Shown: positions 1 through 5,774 of the stretch, one piece after another
Position numbering within the stretch: position 1 is the stretch's first letter
Layout: each line of letters begins with the position of its first letter
Assembly (NCBI GenBank): GCA_038217425.1
Contig: JBBQPM010000229.1
Coordinates: 1 to 10,020, forward strand
Length of the DNA stretch: 10,020 nucleotides
Direction: 5' to 3'
Source: JAIEPT01 sp038217425
GTDB lineage: Bacteria > Planctomycetota > Planctomycetia > Gemmatales > Gemmataceae
Notes under the pieces: generated by a model
The model's database searches: none
Told to the model about the DNA's origin: nothing
The model's input: the letters and a program-made list of their open reading frames with translations, nothing else
Translations under genes and position numbers: made by a program

Positions 1-1
1 G

Positions 2-520
2 AGCATCCTGCCGCTGGAGCGGACCATCGACTCGGTCCGCGTCGCCATGTCGCTCGACGGAGACCTGTTCGTGCTCTGCCGGGACAGGCCGGACCGCGTC
101 TACATCCTGCCGAGGCACGACAATCAGGTCTACTGGCTGGAAGACGGCTTCGAGGACCCGCTTGGATGGACGGCGGCGAACGGCCAAGAGATGGTGGTCC
201 GGCCGCCGTTCCGCTACTTCGAGCCATGGCGGGACCGCCGCGTCATCGAGTTCTTCACGGCCGGATCGTTCGACATGGACTCGTTGGCGGAAAGGCTATC
301 CTCGCGATGGCACGAACCGAAGACGATCCGAGGTGAGTTCCAGCTGTTGCTGTTCGCGAGGGAACTCGGGGGCCGTGTCCAGCTGATGCAGAGTCCCGGA
401 GATCACCGCGTCGGTGTTCGCCTGGACTACGACACTGATCGCTCGGCGGAGGCAGAGGCACTCGCCGAAGAGTTGAAGCGGATGGGGTTCTTCGAGACCG
501 GGCGTCAACCCGACAAATGA
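2..520 (+). CDS. Uncharacterised protein, probably truncated by the window edge
   Basis: I do not recognise this family. The frame is open and protein-like right up to the left edge (codons for S-I-L-P-L-E-R-T-I-D-S-V precede the first ATG at 47). No Shine-Dalgarno sequence lies before that ATG, so the gene probably begins outside the window; a start at ATG 47 would give 157 aa. The N-terminal half is rich in aromatic and acidic residues (YWLEDGF, FRYFEPWRDRR) and looks like a beta-rich globular domain. The C-terminal half (about residues 70-157 counted from ATG 47) looks alpha/beta, with a helical ending (AEALAEELKRMGFFE). There is no signal peptide or membrane segment. It is followed after 10 nt by the HExxH membrane-protein gene, so both probably share a transcript with the immunity-like genes downstream. 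Function is unknown. Confidence 0.7.
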   Translation, partial: SILPLERTIDSVRVAMSLDGDLFVLCRDRPDRVYILPRHDNQVYWLEDGFEDPLGWTAANGQEMVVRPPFRYFEPWRDRRVIEFFTAGSFDMDSLAERLSSRWHEPKTIRGEFQLLLFARELGGRVQLMQSPGDHRVGVRLDYDTDRSAEAEALAEELKRMGFFETGRQPDK

Positions 521-530
521 GAGGTAGTCC

Positions 531-926
531 GTGCTTCGCTTTTTCGCGTATCTCTGGGCCGGCCCGGTGACCCTCGTCGGGCTGCTCTTTGCACTGAAAG
601 CACTCATGACGGGCGGGCGGCTCGGATTCCGCGATGGCGTCGTCGAAGCGACAGGAGGCCTGCCCGGTTGGCTGCTCCGGGGCAACGGCTTCTGGCGTGG
701 CGGTGCCGCCATGACCCTTGGCCACGTGATCATCGCCCGCGACCACGAATGCCTGGAACAGAGCCGACCCCACGAGATGGTCCACGTCCGGCAGTTCGAG
801 TGTTGGGGAATCTTCCTGCTGCCCGTGCACGTCGTGGTCGGGTGGTGGCTGTCCTTGAGGGGATTCGATCCACATCTCGACCACCCGTTCGAGCGGGAGG
901 CATACGAGCGTGGCGGATCCACATGA
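531..926 (+). CDS. Small membrane protein with an HExxH zinc-binding motif
   Basis: A 131-aa protein starting at GTG, with a GAGAGGTA ribosome site just upstream. Residues 4-25 form a hydrophobic segment, and a second hydrophobic stretch (about 93-108, CWGIFLLPVHVVVGWW) follows the motif HEMVH at 81-85. HExxH is the zinc ligand and catalytic signature of gluzincin-type metallopeptidases. A conserved-looking FEREAY at 120-125 could supply the third, glutamate ligand. From memory, related small proteins with a HE-x-VHVRQ-x-E-x-WG core and a C-terminal NPFE-x-EAY occur in planctomycetes and some other bacteria and are annotated as hypothetical. Whether it cleaves anything is not known; at this length it would be a minimal membrane-embedded or membrane-anchored enzyme, or simply a metal binder. 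Its stop overlaps the next start by 4 nt (ATGA), so the two are probably translationally coupled. Confidence 0.8.
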   Translation: MLRFFAYLWAGPVTLVGLLFALKALMTGGRLGFRDGVVEATGGLPGWLLRGNGFWRGGAAMTLGHVIIARDHECLEQSRPHEMVHVRQFECWGIFLLPVHVVVGWWLSLRGFDPHLDHPFEREAYERGGST

Positions 927-1411
927 GGTATCGGATGGAAAAGCTCACCTGGGCGGACCTGATCATCGAGCAACTCGAACCCGAAGACTGCCGGCAATGG
1001 CTCGGACTCTGGTCCTGGCTCGTGGGCGGCCGACTGGCCCCCGCCTTCCTGAACAAGTTCGGTAGCTGGTTCCTCCAACGCCCCGAGGGCCACGTCGAGT
1101 TGCTCGACGTGCTGTGCGGAACCGTCGAGCAGGTTGCCGCTTCCTACGAGGAGTTCATCTCGCTCGTGAATGACCAAACCTGGCAGGAAACCTACCTCCT
1201 CTCCGAGTTGGTGTTCGCGTTGCATCAGCAGGGCAAGATCCCCGGCCCTGGGCAGTGCTACACCCTGGCACCGCATCCCGCGTTGGGCGGGCCGAACCCG
1301 GTCGCCGGCCAGCCGGTCGATCCAAGGTTCGTGTCCATCATGGACATCGGCGTCTGGCAGTCGCTGTGCGTCCAGTTCCTGCACGGAACAGATCTGCCTC
1401 CAGTAACCTAG
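923..1411 (+). CDS. Tdi1/DUF1851-like immunity protein
   Basis: A 162-aa cytosolic protein. ATG 923 overlaps the upstream stop (ATGA); a second ATG at 935 is possible. The central part (about residues 35-82) reads as the T6SS immunity protein Tdi1 / DUF1851 pattern. It has N-K-F-G-S-W-F at 44-50, then a beta-hairpin GHVELLDVLCGTVEQVA at 56-72, then SYEEF at 74-78. The C-terminal half has a PGPGQCYTLAPHPALGG loop (108-123) and a final DIGVWQSLCVQF helix. In Agrobacterium, Tdi1 neutralises the Tde1 DNase delivered by the type VI system; DUF1851 proteins are often found as immunity or orphan immunity genes. I base the family on pattern recognition, not a search. No cognate toxin is in the window. 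The SUKH gene 16 nt downstream supports an immunity-cluster reading. Confidence 0.65.
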   Translation: MRYRMEKLTWADLIIEQLEPEDCRQWLGLWSWLVGGRLAPAFLNKFGSWFLQRPEGHVELLDVLCGTVEQVAASYEEFISLVNDQTWQETYLLSELVFALHQQGKIPGPGQCYTLAPHPALGGPNPVAGQPVDPRFVSIMDIGVWQSLCVQFLHGTDLPPVT

Positions 1412-1427
1412 CGGAAGCACGAACGTC

Positions 1428-1901
1428 ATGTTCCATCAAGAGCTTGAACGACTCCGAGCGGCCTTTCCCGAACTGTCCGCCGATTATTCTCCGCCCTGGG
1501 GAATGCCGACCGTTCAAGATTTCGAGGATCTGGCCGTCCGCTGCGGCGGCAGATTCCCGGCTAGCTTCGTCGCCTTCCAGGCTCGGTACGCGATGTTCAT
1601 GCCGGTGCCCGACAACGGCTTCCGCTGGGCCAACCCGGGGCTGGAACCCTATCTCAGCCTGGAGACGACTATCGCGGATGCACGCCATTGTGGAGTGCCA
1701 GACCACCTTCTGCCGTTTTGGACCGACGAAGGCAACTTCTGCTGCTTCGACCTTAGCCGACCTGCGGCAGACGGCGAGTGCCCGGTGGTCTTCTGGGACC
1801 ACGAGAGCCCCGACGGCGACGCGGCCCCGGTGGCGAAGGACTTCGTGGCGTGGCTGCGGGAAGGTCTTGAGCGTTTCCGAAAGCATCGGAATCAGAAGTA
1901 G
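1428..1901 (+). CDS. SMI1/KNR4 (SUKH) family protein
   Basis: A 157-aa protein with the layout of the SUKH superfamily. There is an N-terminal helix (FHQELERLRAAFPE), then a helix-loop with CGGRFPASFVAFQARYA (about 38-54), and a strand region leading to GLEPYLSLETTIADA. Then follow LLPFWTDEGNFCCFDLS, which is the typical 'lPFa.dggGd.fclDl' segment with the glycine replaced, the strand PVVFWDHE (about 118-125), and a C-terminal FVAWLREGLERF helix. SUKH proteins are best known as immunity proteins against contact-dependent and polymorphic toxins, mostly nucleases. Other members have unrelated roles, so immunity is an inference. The ribosome site is weak (GGAAG). It sits between the Tdi1-like gene and another small uncharacterised gene, in a stretch with no toxin gene. 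Confidence 0.8.
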   Translation: MFHQELERLRAAFPELSADYSPPWGMPTVQDFEDLAVRCGGRFPASFVAFQARYAMFMPVPDNGFRWANPGLEPYLSLETTIADARHCGVPDHLLPFWTDEGNFCCFDLSRPAADGECPVVFWDHESPDGDAAPVAKDFVAWLREGLERFRKHRNQK

Positions 1902-1932
1902 CCGTCAATCTGGGACGCAACGAGGGATCGCT

Positions 1933-2445
1933 ATGCCCACTCCACCATGTCGAATCGAGCTCGACCTCGCGGGCCTTGGAGTCATCCTCTACTCGCCCTT
2001 TGCCGTGGCCCACATCGCCGAGGGGATTGACTACCTCGGCCGCCACTTCGAGCGGCCGGAGGAAGTCGCACGGCACGTCATGGAATGCAGGCTCACTGCA
2101 TTCTGCACAGGGTCGCCGGGCCGCTTCCGATTGACGTTCGTCCCCGGCGAGCCGGACGAAGCCGAAATCCAGGCGGCAAAGTTCAAGCTGCGGCTCGGGC
2201 TGGAAGTGCGGGACGGGACGGTCTGCGTCCGCGACCTGTACGACCTGATGGACTGGACGGCAGAATGCCCGGAGGGACAGACGCTATCAGTGCCCGACGG
2301 ATTCCACCGTCTGACGGTCTGCTCGTCGCCGCCACCGAGCGGGATCATCGGCGACGACCAAGACGTAACGATCTGGATGGAGCCCGTTGCGGATCGGCCA
2401 ACGCTCAAGTGGGTAGGTGTGCCGACTCTTTGGTGTGAATCGTGA
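1933..2445 (+). CDS. Uncharacterised 170-aa protein, possibly immunity-like
   Basis: ATG 1933 was chosen because a GAGGGA ribosome site lies about 5 nt upstream; the open frame continues further upstream but overlaps the SUKH gene. The protein is soluble, without signal peptide or membrane segment. Residues 1-85 form a mixed domain with a helix AHIAEGIDYLGRHFERPEEVARHV. The second half is beta-rich. It has a segment typical of small adaptor or immunity folds, with PDGFHRLTVCSSPPPSGIIGDD followed by a hydrophobic strand VTIWMEPV, and ends in WVGVPTLW. I recall similar endings (SGI-x-GDDQ ... RPxLxWxGVPTL) in planctomycete hypothetical proteins but can name no family. Its stop overlaps the next GTG by 4 nt (GTGA), so it is probably coupled to the phosphatase gene. 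Confidence 0.75.
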   Translation: MPTPPCRIELDLAGLGVILYSPFAVAHIAEGIDYLGRHFERPEEVARHVMECRLTAFCTGSPGRFRLTFVPGEPDEAEIQAAKFKLRLGLEVRDGTVCVRDLYDLMDWTAECPEGQTLSVPDGFHRLTVCSSPPPSGIIGDDQDVTIWMEPVADRPTLKWVGVPTLWCES

Positions 2446-2879
2446 GAACGGGGAATCGAATCATGGTCCAGATCCAGCCACATCCGCTGTGGATCGGCAA
2501 CGCCGGCGACGCCCGTGCGTTCCGCGAGTTGTTCGACATCGGCATCGGGGCAGTGGTGCAACTCGCCGTCGAGGAGCCGCCGCTTGCACCGCCCCGCGAA
2601 CTGGTCCTGTGTCGGTTCCCGCTCGTGGACGGCACCGGGAACGACGCCGCGATGCTCGTACTGGCGGTCGATACGGTGGCATCCCTGATCCGCGGTGGAA
2701 TGCGGACGCTCGTGTGCTGCGGGGCCGGGATGAGCCGGTCGCCGGCGATTGCGGCCGCCGCGTTGGCGAAGGTCAGCGGCCAGTCGCCAAGTGAGAGCCT
2801 GAAAGTTGTGGCCGAACATCACGGCGTCGATGTGCATCCGGGGCTCTGGGATGACGTGTGCAGAGCAACGAATGTCTGA
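2442..2879 (+). CDS. Cysteine-dependent (dual-specificity-like) protein phosphatase
   Basis: A 145-aa single-domain protein of the size of minimal bacterial dual-specificity phosphatases. The signature C-x5-R is at 93-99 (C-GAGMS-R, followed by SPAIAAAAL): C93 would be the nucleophile and R99 the phosphate-binding residue. The usual histidine before the cysteine is replaced by C92, giving a CC pair. The loop RFPLVDGTGND (58-68) offers D63 or D68 as general acid. The N-terminal LWIGN (16-20) is the typical opening strand of this fold. Substrates could be phosphoproteins, phosphoinositides or nucleotides; nothing in the sequence decides. GTG 2442 overlaps the upstream stop; ATG 2463, preceded by GGGGAA, is an alternative start giving 138 aa and leaving the domain intact. 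Confidence 0.8.
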   Translation: MRTGNRIMVQIQPHPLWIGNAGDARAFRELFDIGIGAVVQLAVEEPPLAPPRELVLCRFPLVDGTGNDAAMLVLAVDTVASLIRGGMRTLVCCGAGMSRSPAIAAAALAKVSGQSPSESLKVVAEHHGVDVHPGLWDDVCRATNV

Positions 2880-2906
2880 CCGAGTTGTTGGAGCAAGGGG
2901 TAAGTC

Positions 2907-3329
2907 ATGGAACCCGAGGTAGGGGTCATGGTGGATTTCCATTCGCCCTGCAGGCTCTTCACGTTGACCGTCGAGGATGACGGTCGAGTGGCACACGGCT
3001 ACCTCAAGCAGAGGGATGAAATCGTTGGCGACGTTTGGCTCTACAACCGATGTCCGACGCCCGAAGCCCCGGAATGGAAGGACAAGAGCAAGATACCGTT
3101 TGCGAACTGCAAGGGTTATGTGGCGGAAGGATGCCGCGTTACCGTCGAGGTGAAAGCGGACGACATCAACGTGACGTGGCAGTATGGGGGCGGGCGGCCC
3201 AGGGCGTCGATTCTGGTCTTCGGCGACTTGTACGCATGGGTCAGCGTCGGCGACAAGCCGGGACATGCCCGCTTCGCATCACGGGATGGCCCGCTCGCGA
3301 AGTCGATGGGTACGGCTGGGGCGACGTGA
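2907..3329 (+). CDS. Uncharacterised 140-aa protein
   Basis: ATG 2907 is preceded by AAGGGG at good spacing, so the start is well supported. I do not recognise a named family. The protein is predicted to be soluble and mainly beta: hydrophobic strands alternate with charged loops (FTLTVEDDGRV, VGDVWLYNRC, VTVEVKADDINVTWQY, ASILVFGDLYAWVSV). A central proline-rich loop PTPEAPEWKDKSKIPFANCKGY (50-71) contains one of its cysteines. From memory, planctomycete hypothetical proteins share the core 'VWLYNRCPTP...W...PFANC.GY' and the ending 'DKPG-x-ARFA-x-xDGPLA'. It is the last intact gene of the rightward cluster and ends 28 nt before the broken TIGR02996 frame. Confidence 0.75.
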   Translation: MEPEVGVMVDFHSPCRLFTLTVEDDGRVAHGYLKQRDEIVGDVWLYNRCPTPEAPEWKDKSKIPFANCKGYVAEGCRVTVEVKADDINVTWQYGGGRPRASILVFGDLYAWVSVGDKPGHARFASRDGPLAKSMGTAGAT

Positions 3330-3356
3330 AGCACGTTCGGAAGGCGGGGTACTGGC

Positions 3357-3669
3357 GTGGCTCCGATCAACGTGGGCGGCGTGAACACTCTGGAGATTCT
3401 GCTTCGTGGCGTCGCCGCGGAACCTCGGGCAGAGCATCGCTGGCTGGTGCTCGCCAACTGGCTTGAGGAGAACGGCGATCCTGAGTGAGGCGTTCCGTGC
3501 CGCCGTGCCTGTGATCGACCTCCGGCTTGTCTGCACAGAGGCCGGCGACTACTCGAAGGTCTCCCCCATCGAGCCTTCTGCAGTCGGTGGCGGCAAGATC
3601 GCGGGTGCCATCGCCCGCGTGCTGGCGGAACACGATTTCATGAGCGGCGGGAGCAGGGTGTTTTCGTGA
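3357..3669 (+). pseudogene. TIGR02996 repeat-companion protein with a +1 frame break
   Basis: The first frame begins at GTG 3357 (AAGGCGGGG upstream; GTG 3381 is an alternative) and reads LEILLRGVAAEPRAEHRW, LVLANWLEENGDPE and a UGA at 3486-3488. This is the Gemmata-type TIGR02996 motif (usual form 'LL.aI.a.P.dd..rLvyADWLEE.Gdp'), a short N-terminal domain found on many otherwise different planctomycete proteins. Skipping one base at the UGA (T3486) enters a second frame that stays open to the stop at 3667-3669. It continues sensibly as E-A-F-R-A-A-V-P-V-I-D-L-R-L and has GC-rich third positions, so it looks coding. Together the two parts would make a 103-aa protein. A single-base insertion or sequencing error is the simplest explanation; a prfB-like programmed +1 shift at UGA is possible but unproven. 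A free-standing 43-aa peptide is a further option. Confidence 0.55.
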
Positions 3670-3720
3670 GGCTGTCTGTTGCCGACAACATTACGCCGCG
3701 AAGCAGCTCTTGGTAGCGCT

Positions 3721-3787
3721 CGGACACGATGTCCGAAGGTTCTCAAAACCCCTTTTGAAAGTCGAGGGCTATCTCGACCGACGGTCG
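3721..3787. repeat. Three consecutive perfect inverted repeats in a convergent gap
   Basis: Within 67 nt there are three dyads. The first is CGGACA-CGA-TGTCCG at 3721-3735. The second is TCAAAA-CCCC-TTTTGA at 3743-3758. The third is CGACCG-A-CGGTCG at 3775-3787. They lie in the 153-nt gap between the rightward cluster (ending 3669) and the leftward operon (ending 3823). The middle hairpin has A/T arms and could work as a terminator in either direction. The other two are GC-rich and lack U-tracts. A pyrimidine-rich stretch (about 3788-3830) follows. A bidirectional termination region is the simplest reading; a recombination site or the end of a mobile element is also possible. Confidence 0.5.
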
Positions 3788-3822
3788 CTTCGATTCTCCC
3801 CCTCGCCTTCCCGCTCCATCCC

Positions 3823-4395
3823 TCATGCCTGCTTTCGATGCTTCGGTTCCGGATCATAGAGCTTCAGGGGAACCGACGGAGCCAGCCCAGCGGGTATCAA
3901 CGTCCGTACTTCGGTCATCATCTTGATCGACGTCAGGTAACGCTTCTGTGCCGACTCGACGTGCTTGAGGCGGAAGCTCGCCTGCGCCAGTGAACTCCCC
4001 TCTGCGCTGGCGGTTGCCGTTTCCAGGTATTTGACCTCCATCCAGCACATGATCACCTGATCGACCAGCATTCGCTCCATGCGGGTAGGATGCTCGCCGC
4101 CAAGATCAAGCCTCATCTCCGCGACCGTCCGCTTCATCGACTCCACCGCCAGCGGATTTTCGGCCGCCAAGAGCGCAATCCAAGCACGCTCGGCCACCGA
4201 CGACAAGTCGCCTACATGCTGCCAGACCTCGGGATGGGCGTCCAGAATTTCGCGCATGAGCGGCAAGACTGTGGGGTCGCCGGCCTGCGCTCGCTTGACG
4301 AGGTCCGCCAGCAAGGCCTTGACCGAAGGCTCAGCGGGTGCGGCCGACTGCGCCGTTGCGGATTCAGACGGACTGCTTGAGGGCTTTTCTTCCAT
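3823..4395 (-). CDS. Uncharacterised 190-aa alpha-helical protein
   Basis: The N-terminal 25 residues are low-complexity (Ser/Ala/Pro/Glu). The rest looks almost wholly helical: VKALLADLVKRAQAGD (25-40), LPLMREILDAHPEVWQHVGDL (44-64), AERAWIALLAAENPLAVESMKRTVAEM (68-94), MERMLVDQVIMCWMEVKYLE (106-125) and a last helix of about 30 residues ending TEVRTLIP (161-168). The pattern 'QAGD...LP.lR..L...PE.W...GDL...AE.aW' with 'ERlLVd.Vv.CWl' recalls a planctomycete family often found near phage-like genes. A remote likeness to terminase small subunits or other DNA-packaging adaptors is conceivable but not shown. ATG 4395 lies 32 nt inside the preceding gene, with GGAGG about 10 nt upstream, so expression is probably coupled. 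The C-terminus is basic (KHRKQA). Confidence 0.75.
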   Translation of the reverse strand: MEEKPSSSPSESATAQSAAPAEPSVKALLADLVKRAQAGDPTVLPLMREILDAHPEVWQHVGDLSSVAERAWIALLAAENPLAVESMKRTVAEMRLDLGGEHPTRMERMLVDQVIMCWMEVKYLETATASAEGSSLAQASFRLKHVESAQKRYLTSIKMMTEVRTLIPAGLAPSVPLKLYDPEPKHRKQA

Positions 4396-4696
4396 TGCGC
4401 CATATCCTCCATCGATGGCGACACGGGCGATGAAACCCGGCCGCCAAAAGGGACGCCGCAGCGAGCAGATCGCACGCCCGGCCCAGTTCCTCGTTCAACG
4501 CCACTGCCTTCGAAATCTGTTCCTGCATCGCTCTGTGAGCTAACCTGGCGGCCTTCCGTTCGGCCTGATGCCGAGCGACCATGTCGGCAGCAAGTCGGCC
4601 AGTCAACCCAGAGCCGTAATAGACCTTCTTCACCTTGCCGTCACAGCGAACGCTGCGGTAGTAGTAAAAAAGGTTTCCACGCTTCTCCCACGCCAT
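4364..4696 (-). CDS. Uncharacterised 110-aa basic protein (WEKRGN...YYYRSVR family)
   Basis: ATG 4696 was chosen over the longer frame to 4834 because AAGGAG lies 5 nt upstream. The N-terminal 40 residues form a compact beta-rich unit with a characteristic motif: MAWEKRGNLFYYYRSVR, then GKVKKVYYGSGLTGRLAA. The middle (about 43-85) is a charged helix rich in Arg, Ala and Glu (HQAERKAARLAHRAM). The end is hydrophobic and then basic (LLAAASLLAAGFHR, then an Arg/Trp-rich tail). I recall many short planctomycete and acidobacterial hypothetical proteins that begin W-E-x-RGN-x-x-YYYR. Charge and shape suggest nucleic-acid binding, which is inference only. It follows the HTH gene by 89 nt, and its 3' end overlaps the 190-aa gene by 32 nt. 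Confidence 0.75.
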   Translation of the reverse strand: MAWEKRGNLFYYYRSVRCDGKVKKVYYGSGLTGRLAADMVARHQAERKAARLAHRAMQEQISKAVALNEELGRACDLLAAASLLAAGFHRPCRHRWRIWRNGRKALKQSV

Positions 4697-4766
4697 CCGT
4701 GCTCCTTCAACTGTTCTGCAAACTCGAAGAATGCGCCCCTTACGGTTGAATCTCTGCGCCAAAAGC

Positions 4767-4779
4767 CAGGAAAGTCCTG
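4767..4779 (-). terminator. Small hairpin after the HTH gene
   Basis: The 13-nt dyad CAGGA-AAG-TCCTG lies 7 nt beyond the stop of the 276-aa gene, read on the - strand, and is followed by GCTTTTGG. With a five-pair stem and a weak T-run it could at most reduce read-through into the next gene; it may be incidental. Confidence 0.2.
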
Positions 4780-4785
4780 CATTGC

Positions 4786-5616
4786 TTATGCAGCTTGACT
4801 CGGAAGCGCCAGCTTGGACGCCGGCGAAGCGCACTCGGCGTCGTCGGCGCCCTCGCGCGGAGCCGATTTTCGGTCGATTTCAGGGTAGACCGAGGCAAAA
4901 AGCGGCGCTGGCGGGAGCTGAACTACCGGTTTGCGCTCGTGTTCGGCCATCATCACCCTGATTCGGTGGAGTTTTTGGCATGTTTTCGCGTCCCACGGGA
5001 GCATTTCGGCCGCGACGGCCAGGCGAGTGGACTGTTCGCGCCGACCCTCGGGCGTCGAGAGGTCCGGCGGGGCGTCCCAGAGGCTCTTGCCGCCCGCCAA
5101 GTAGGGGAGGACCGCCTCCAGGACCATAGGCCCGCCACGATAGGCGAACGACTTCAGGACGACGCCAGGGTCCGGCTTCGAGCCGTCCCGAAAGGCATTC
5201 CCGATGGCGCTAAAGGCGATCCAGTCTCGGAAGCCCAAAAATTCGCGGCAGTGAAAGAACAGAGCCTCATACGTATCGATCACCGAGGGGGTTAGGCAGG
5301 TGAGTTTGGCGATCTCGTCGGAGCTCTGACCGGCCAAGACTCGAGCCTGGATGACCAGCCGAGCCGTTCCACCTTCCTCATGGAGTTGCTGGGCGGCGTG
5401 GATGTCGGAAGAGCGTCTGAGAAGATCCGCTTTCGAGCTCGGACGCAGACCACGGCGAAGATCGCGCAGAAAATAAACCGCCCGGCCCGTCTCCTCGTCG
5501 TCTCGGGAGCGGCAGAAGTTTCGGCCGCCGTCGACCAAGGAGCAGGCTCGGCGCCAGCGCCAATCGGGCGTCCGGAAACACGATTGTTTCTGCAGCTCCG
5601 GGTAAGAAAATCTCAT
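4786..5616 (-). CDS. HTH-containing uncharacterised protein
   Basis: A 276-aa protein with AAGGA 4 nt before ATG 5616. The N-terminal part has FRTPDWRWRRACSLVDGGR (14-32), DDEETGRAVYFLRDLRR (39-55) and an AxQLHEEGG helix. Residues 88-125 have the shape of a LuxR or sigma-region-4 helix-turn-helix: VIQARVLAGQSSDEIAKLTCLTPSVIDTYEALFF. In it, 'AGQSSDEIA' opens the first helix, 'CLTPSVIDTYEALFF' supplies the recognition helix, and a conserved-looking F-x-x-R-x-FL follows. The remainder (150-225) is helical and contains FAYRGGPMVLEAVLPYL. The C-terminus (230-276) is low-complexity. I recall planctomycete relatives with a WRWRRA opening and an 'IA-x-x-x-G-LT-x-x-x-V-x-x-Y-x-x-LFF-x-VR' core, of unknown function. 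A role as transcription regulator of the element is plausible but not demonstrated. Confidence 0.75.
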   Translation of the reverse strand: MRFSYPELQKQSCFRTPDWRWRRACSLVDGGRNFCRSRDDEETGRAVYFLRDLRRGLRPSSKADLLRRSSDIHAAQQLHEEGGTARLVIQARVLAGQSSDEIAKLTCLTPSVIDTYEALFFHCREFLGFRDWIAFSAIGNAFRDGSKPDPGVVLKSFAYRGGPMVLEAVLPYLAGGKSLWDAPPDLSTPEGRREQSTRLAVAAEMLPWDAKTCQKLHRIRVMMAEHERKPVVQLPPAPLFASVYPEIDRKSAPREGADDAECASPASKLALPSQAA

Positions 5617-5640
5617 GGCGTCCTTGCCTTTCGATCATTA

Positions 5641-5677
5641 GATGTGGTGCCGCGCCCCTTGGGCTTAGCGCCACATC
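5641..5677 (-). promoter_or_regulatory. Long leader hairpin upstream of the HTH gene
   Basis: A 37-nt structure. The outer stem pairs 5641-5650 (GATGTGGTGC) with 5668-5677 (GCGCCACATC), ten pairs with one G-T wobble. A 3x3 internal loop encloses an inner stem of GCCC at 5654-5657 with GGGC at 5661-5664. On the - strand it ends 24 nt before ATG 5616. A seven-codon reading frame (ATG at 5688, MKGRMWR, TAA at 5665) runs into the structure, so a ribosome there would disrupt the stem. There is no U-tract, so control of translation is more likely than classical attenuation. The regulatory role is inferred from position only. Confidence 0.4.
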
Positions 5678-5727
5678 CGTCCTTTCATCGTCTCAGAGAT
5701 CAAGGCCTGGATCAATATCACCGCGCC

Positions 5728-5733
5728 TTTATA
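5728..5733 (-). promoter_or_regulatory. Possible -10 box in front of the HTH gene
   Basis: On the - strand TATAAA (extended TCTATAAA) occurs in the 158-nt gap upstream of the HTH gene, about 40 nt before the mini-frame and hairpin. No convincing -35 box lies at normal spacing, so this is only a candidate promoter. Confidence 0.2.
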
Positions 5734-5774
5734 GAATCCAAAAACAACGAACTACGGCGAACCGCTTCACGACG

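Noticed and set aside
296..1429. Long open frame on the - strand opposite the first three rightward genes
   Set aside because: It overlaps three well-supported genes with good starts; the translation has no recognisable domain and is the usual antisense by-product of high-GC codons.
2031..3266. Long open frame on the - strand opposite the 1933-3329 genes
   Set aside because: The opposite strand encodes a clear phosphatase motif and properly spaced starts; this frame is Arg/His/Pro-rich and shows no domain.
3782..3815. tRNA T-arm-like string (TTCGATTC) near the junction, as a possible tRNA attachment remnant
   Set aside because: The flanking bases do not pair into a T-stem and there is no acceptor or CCA end in the right place.
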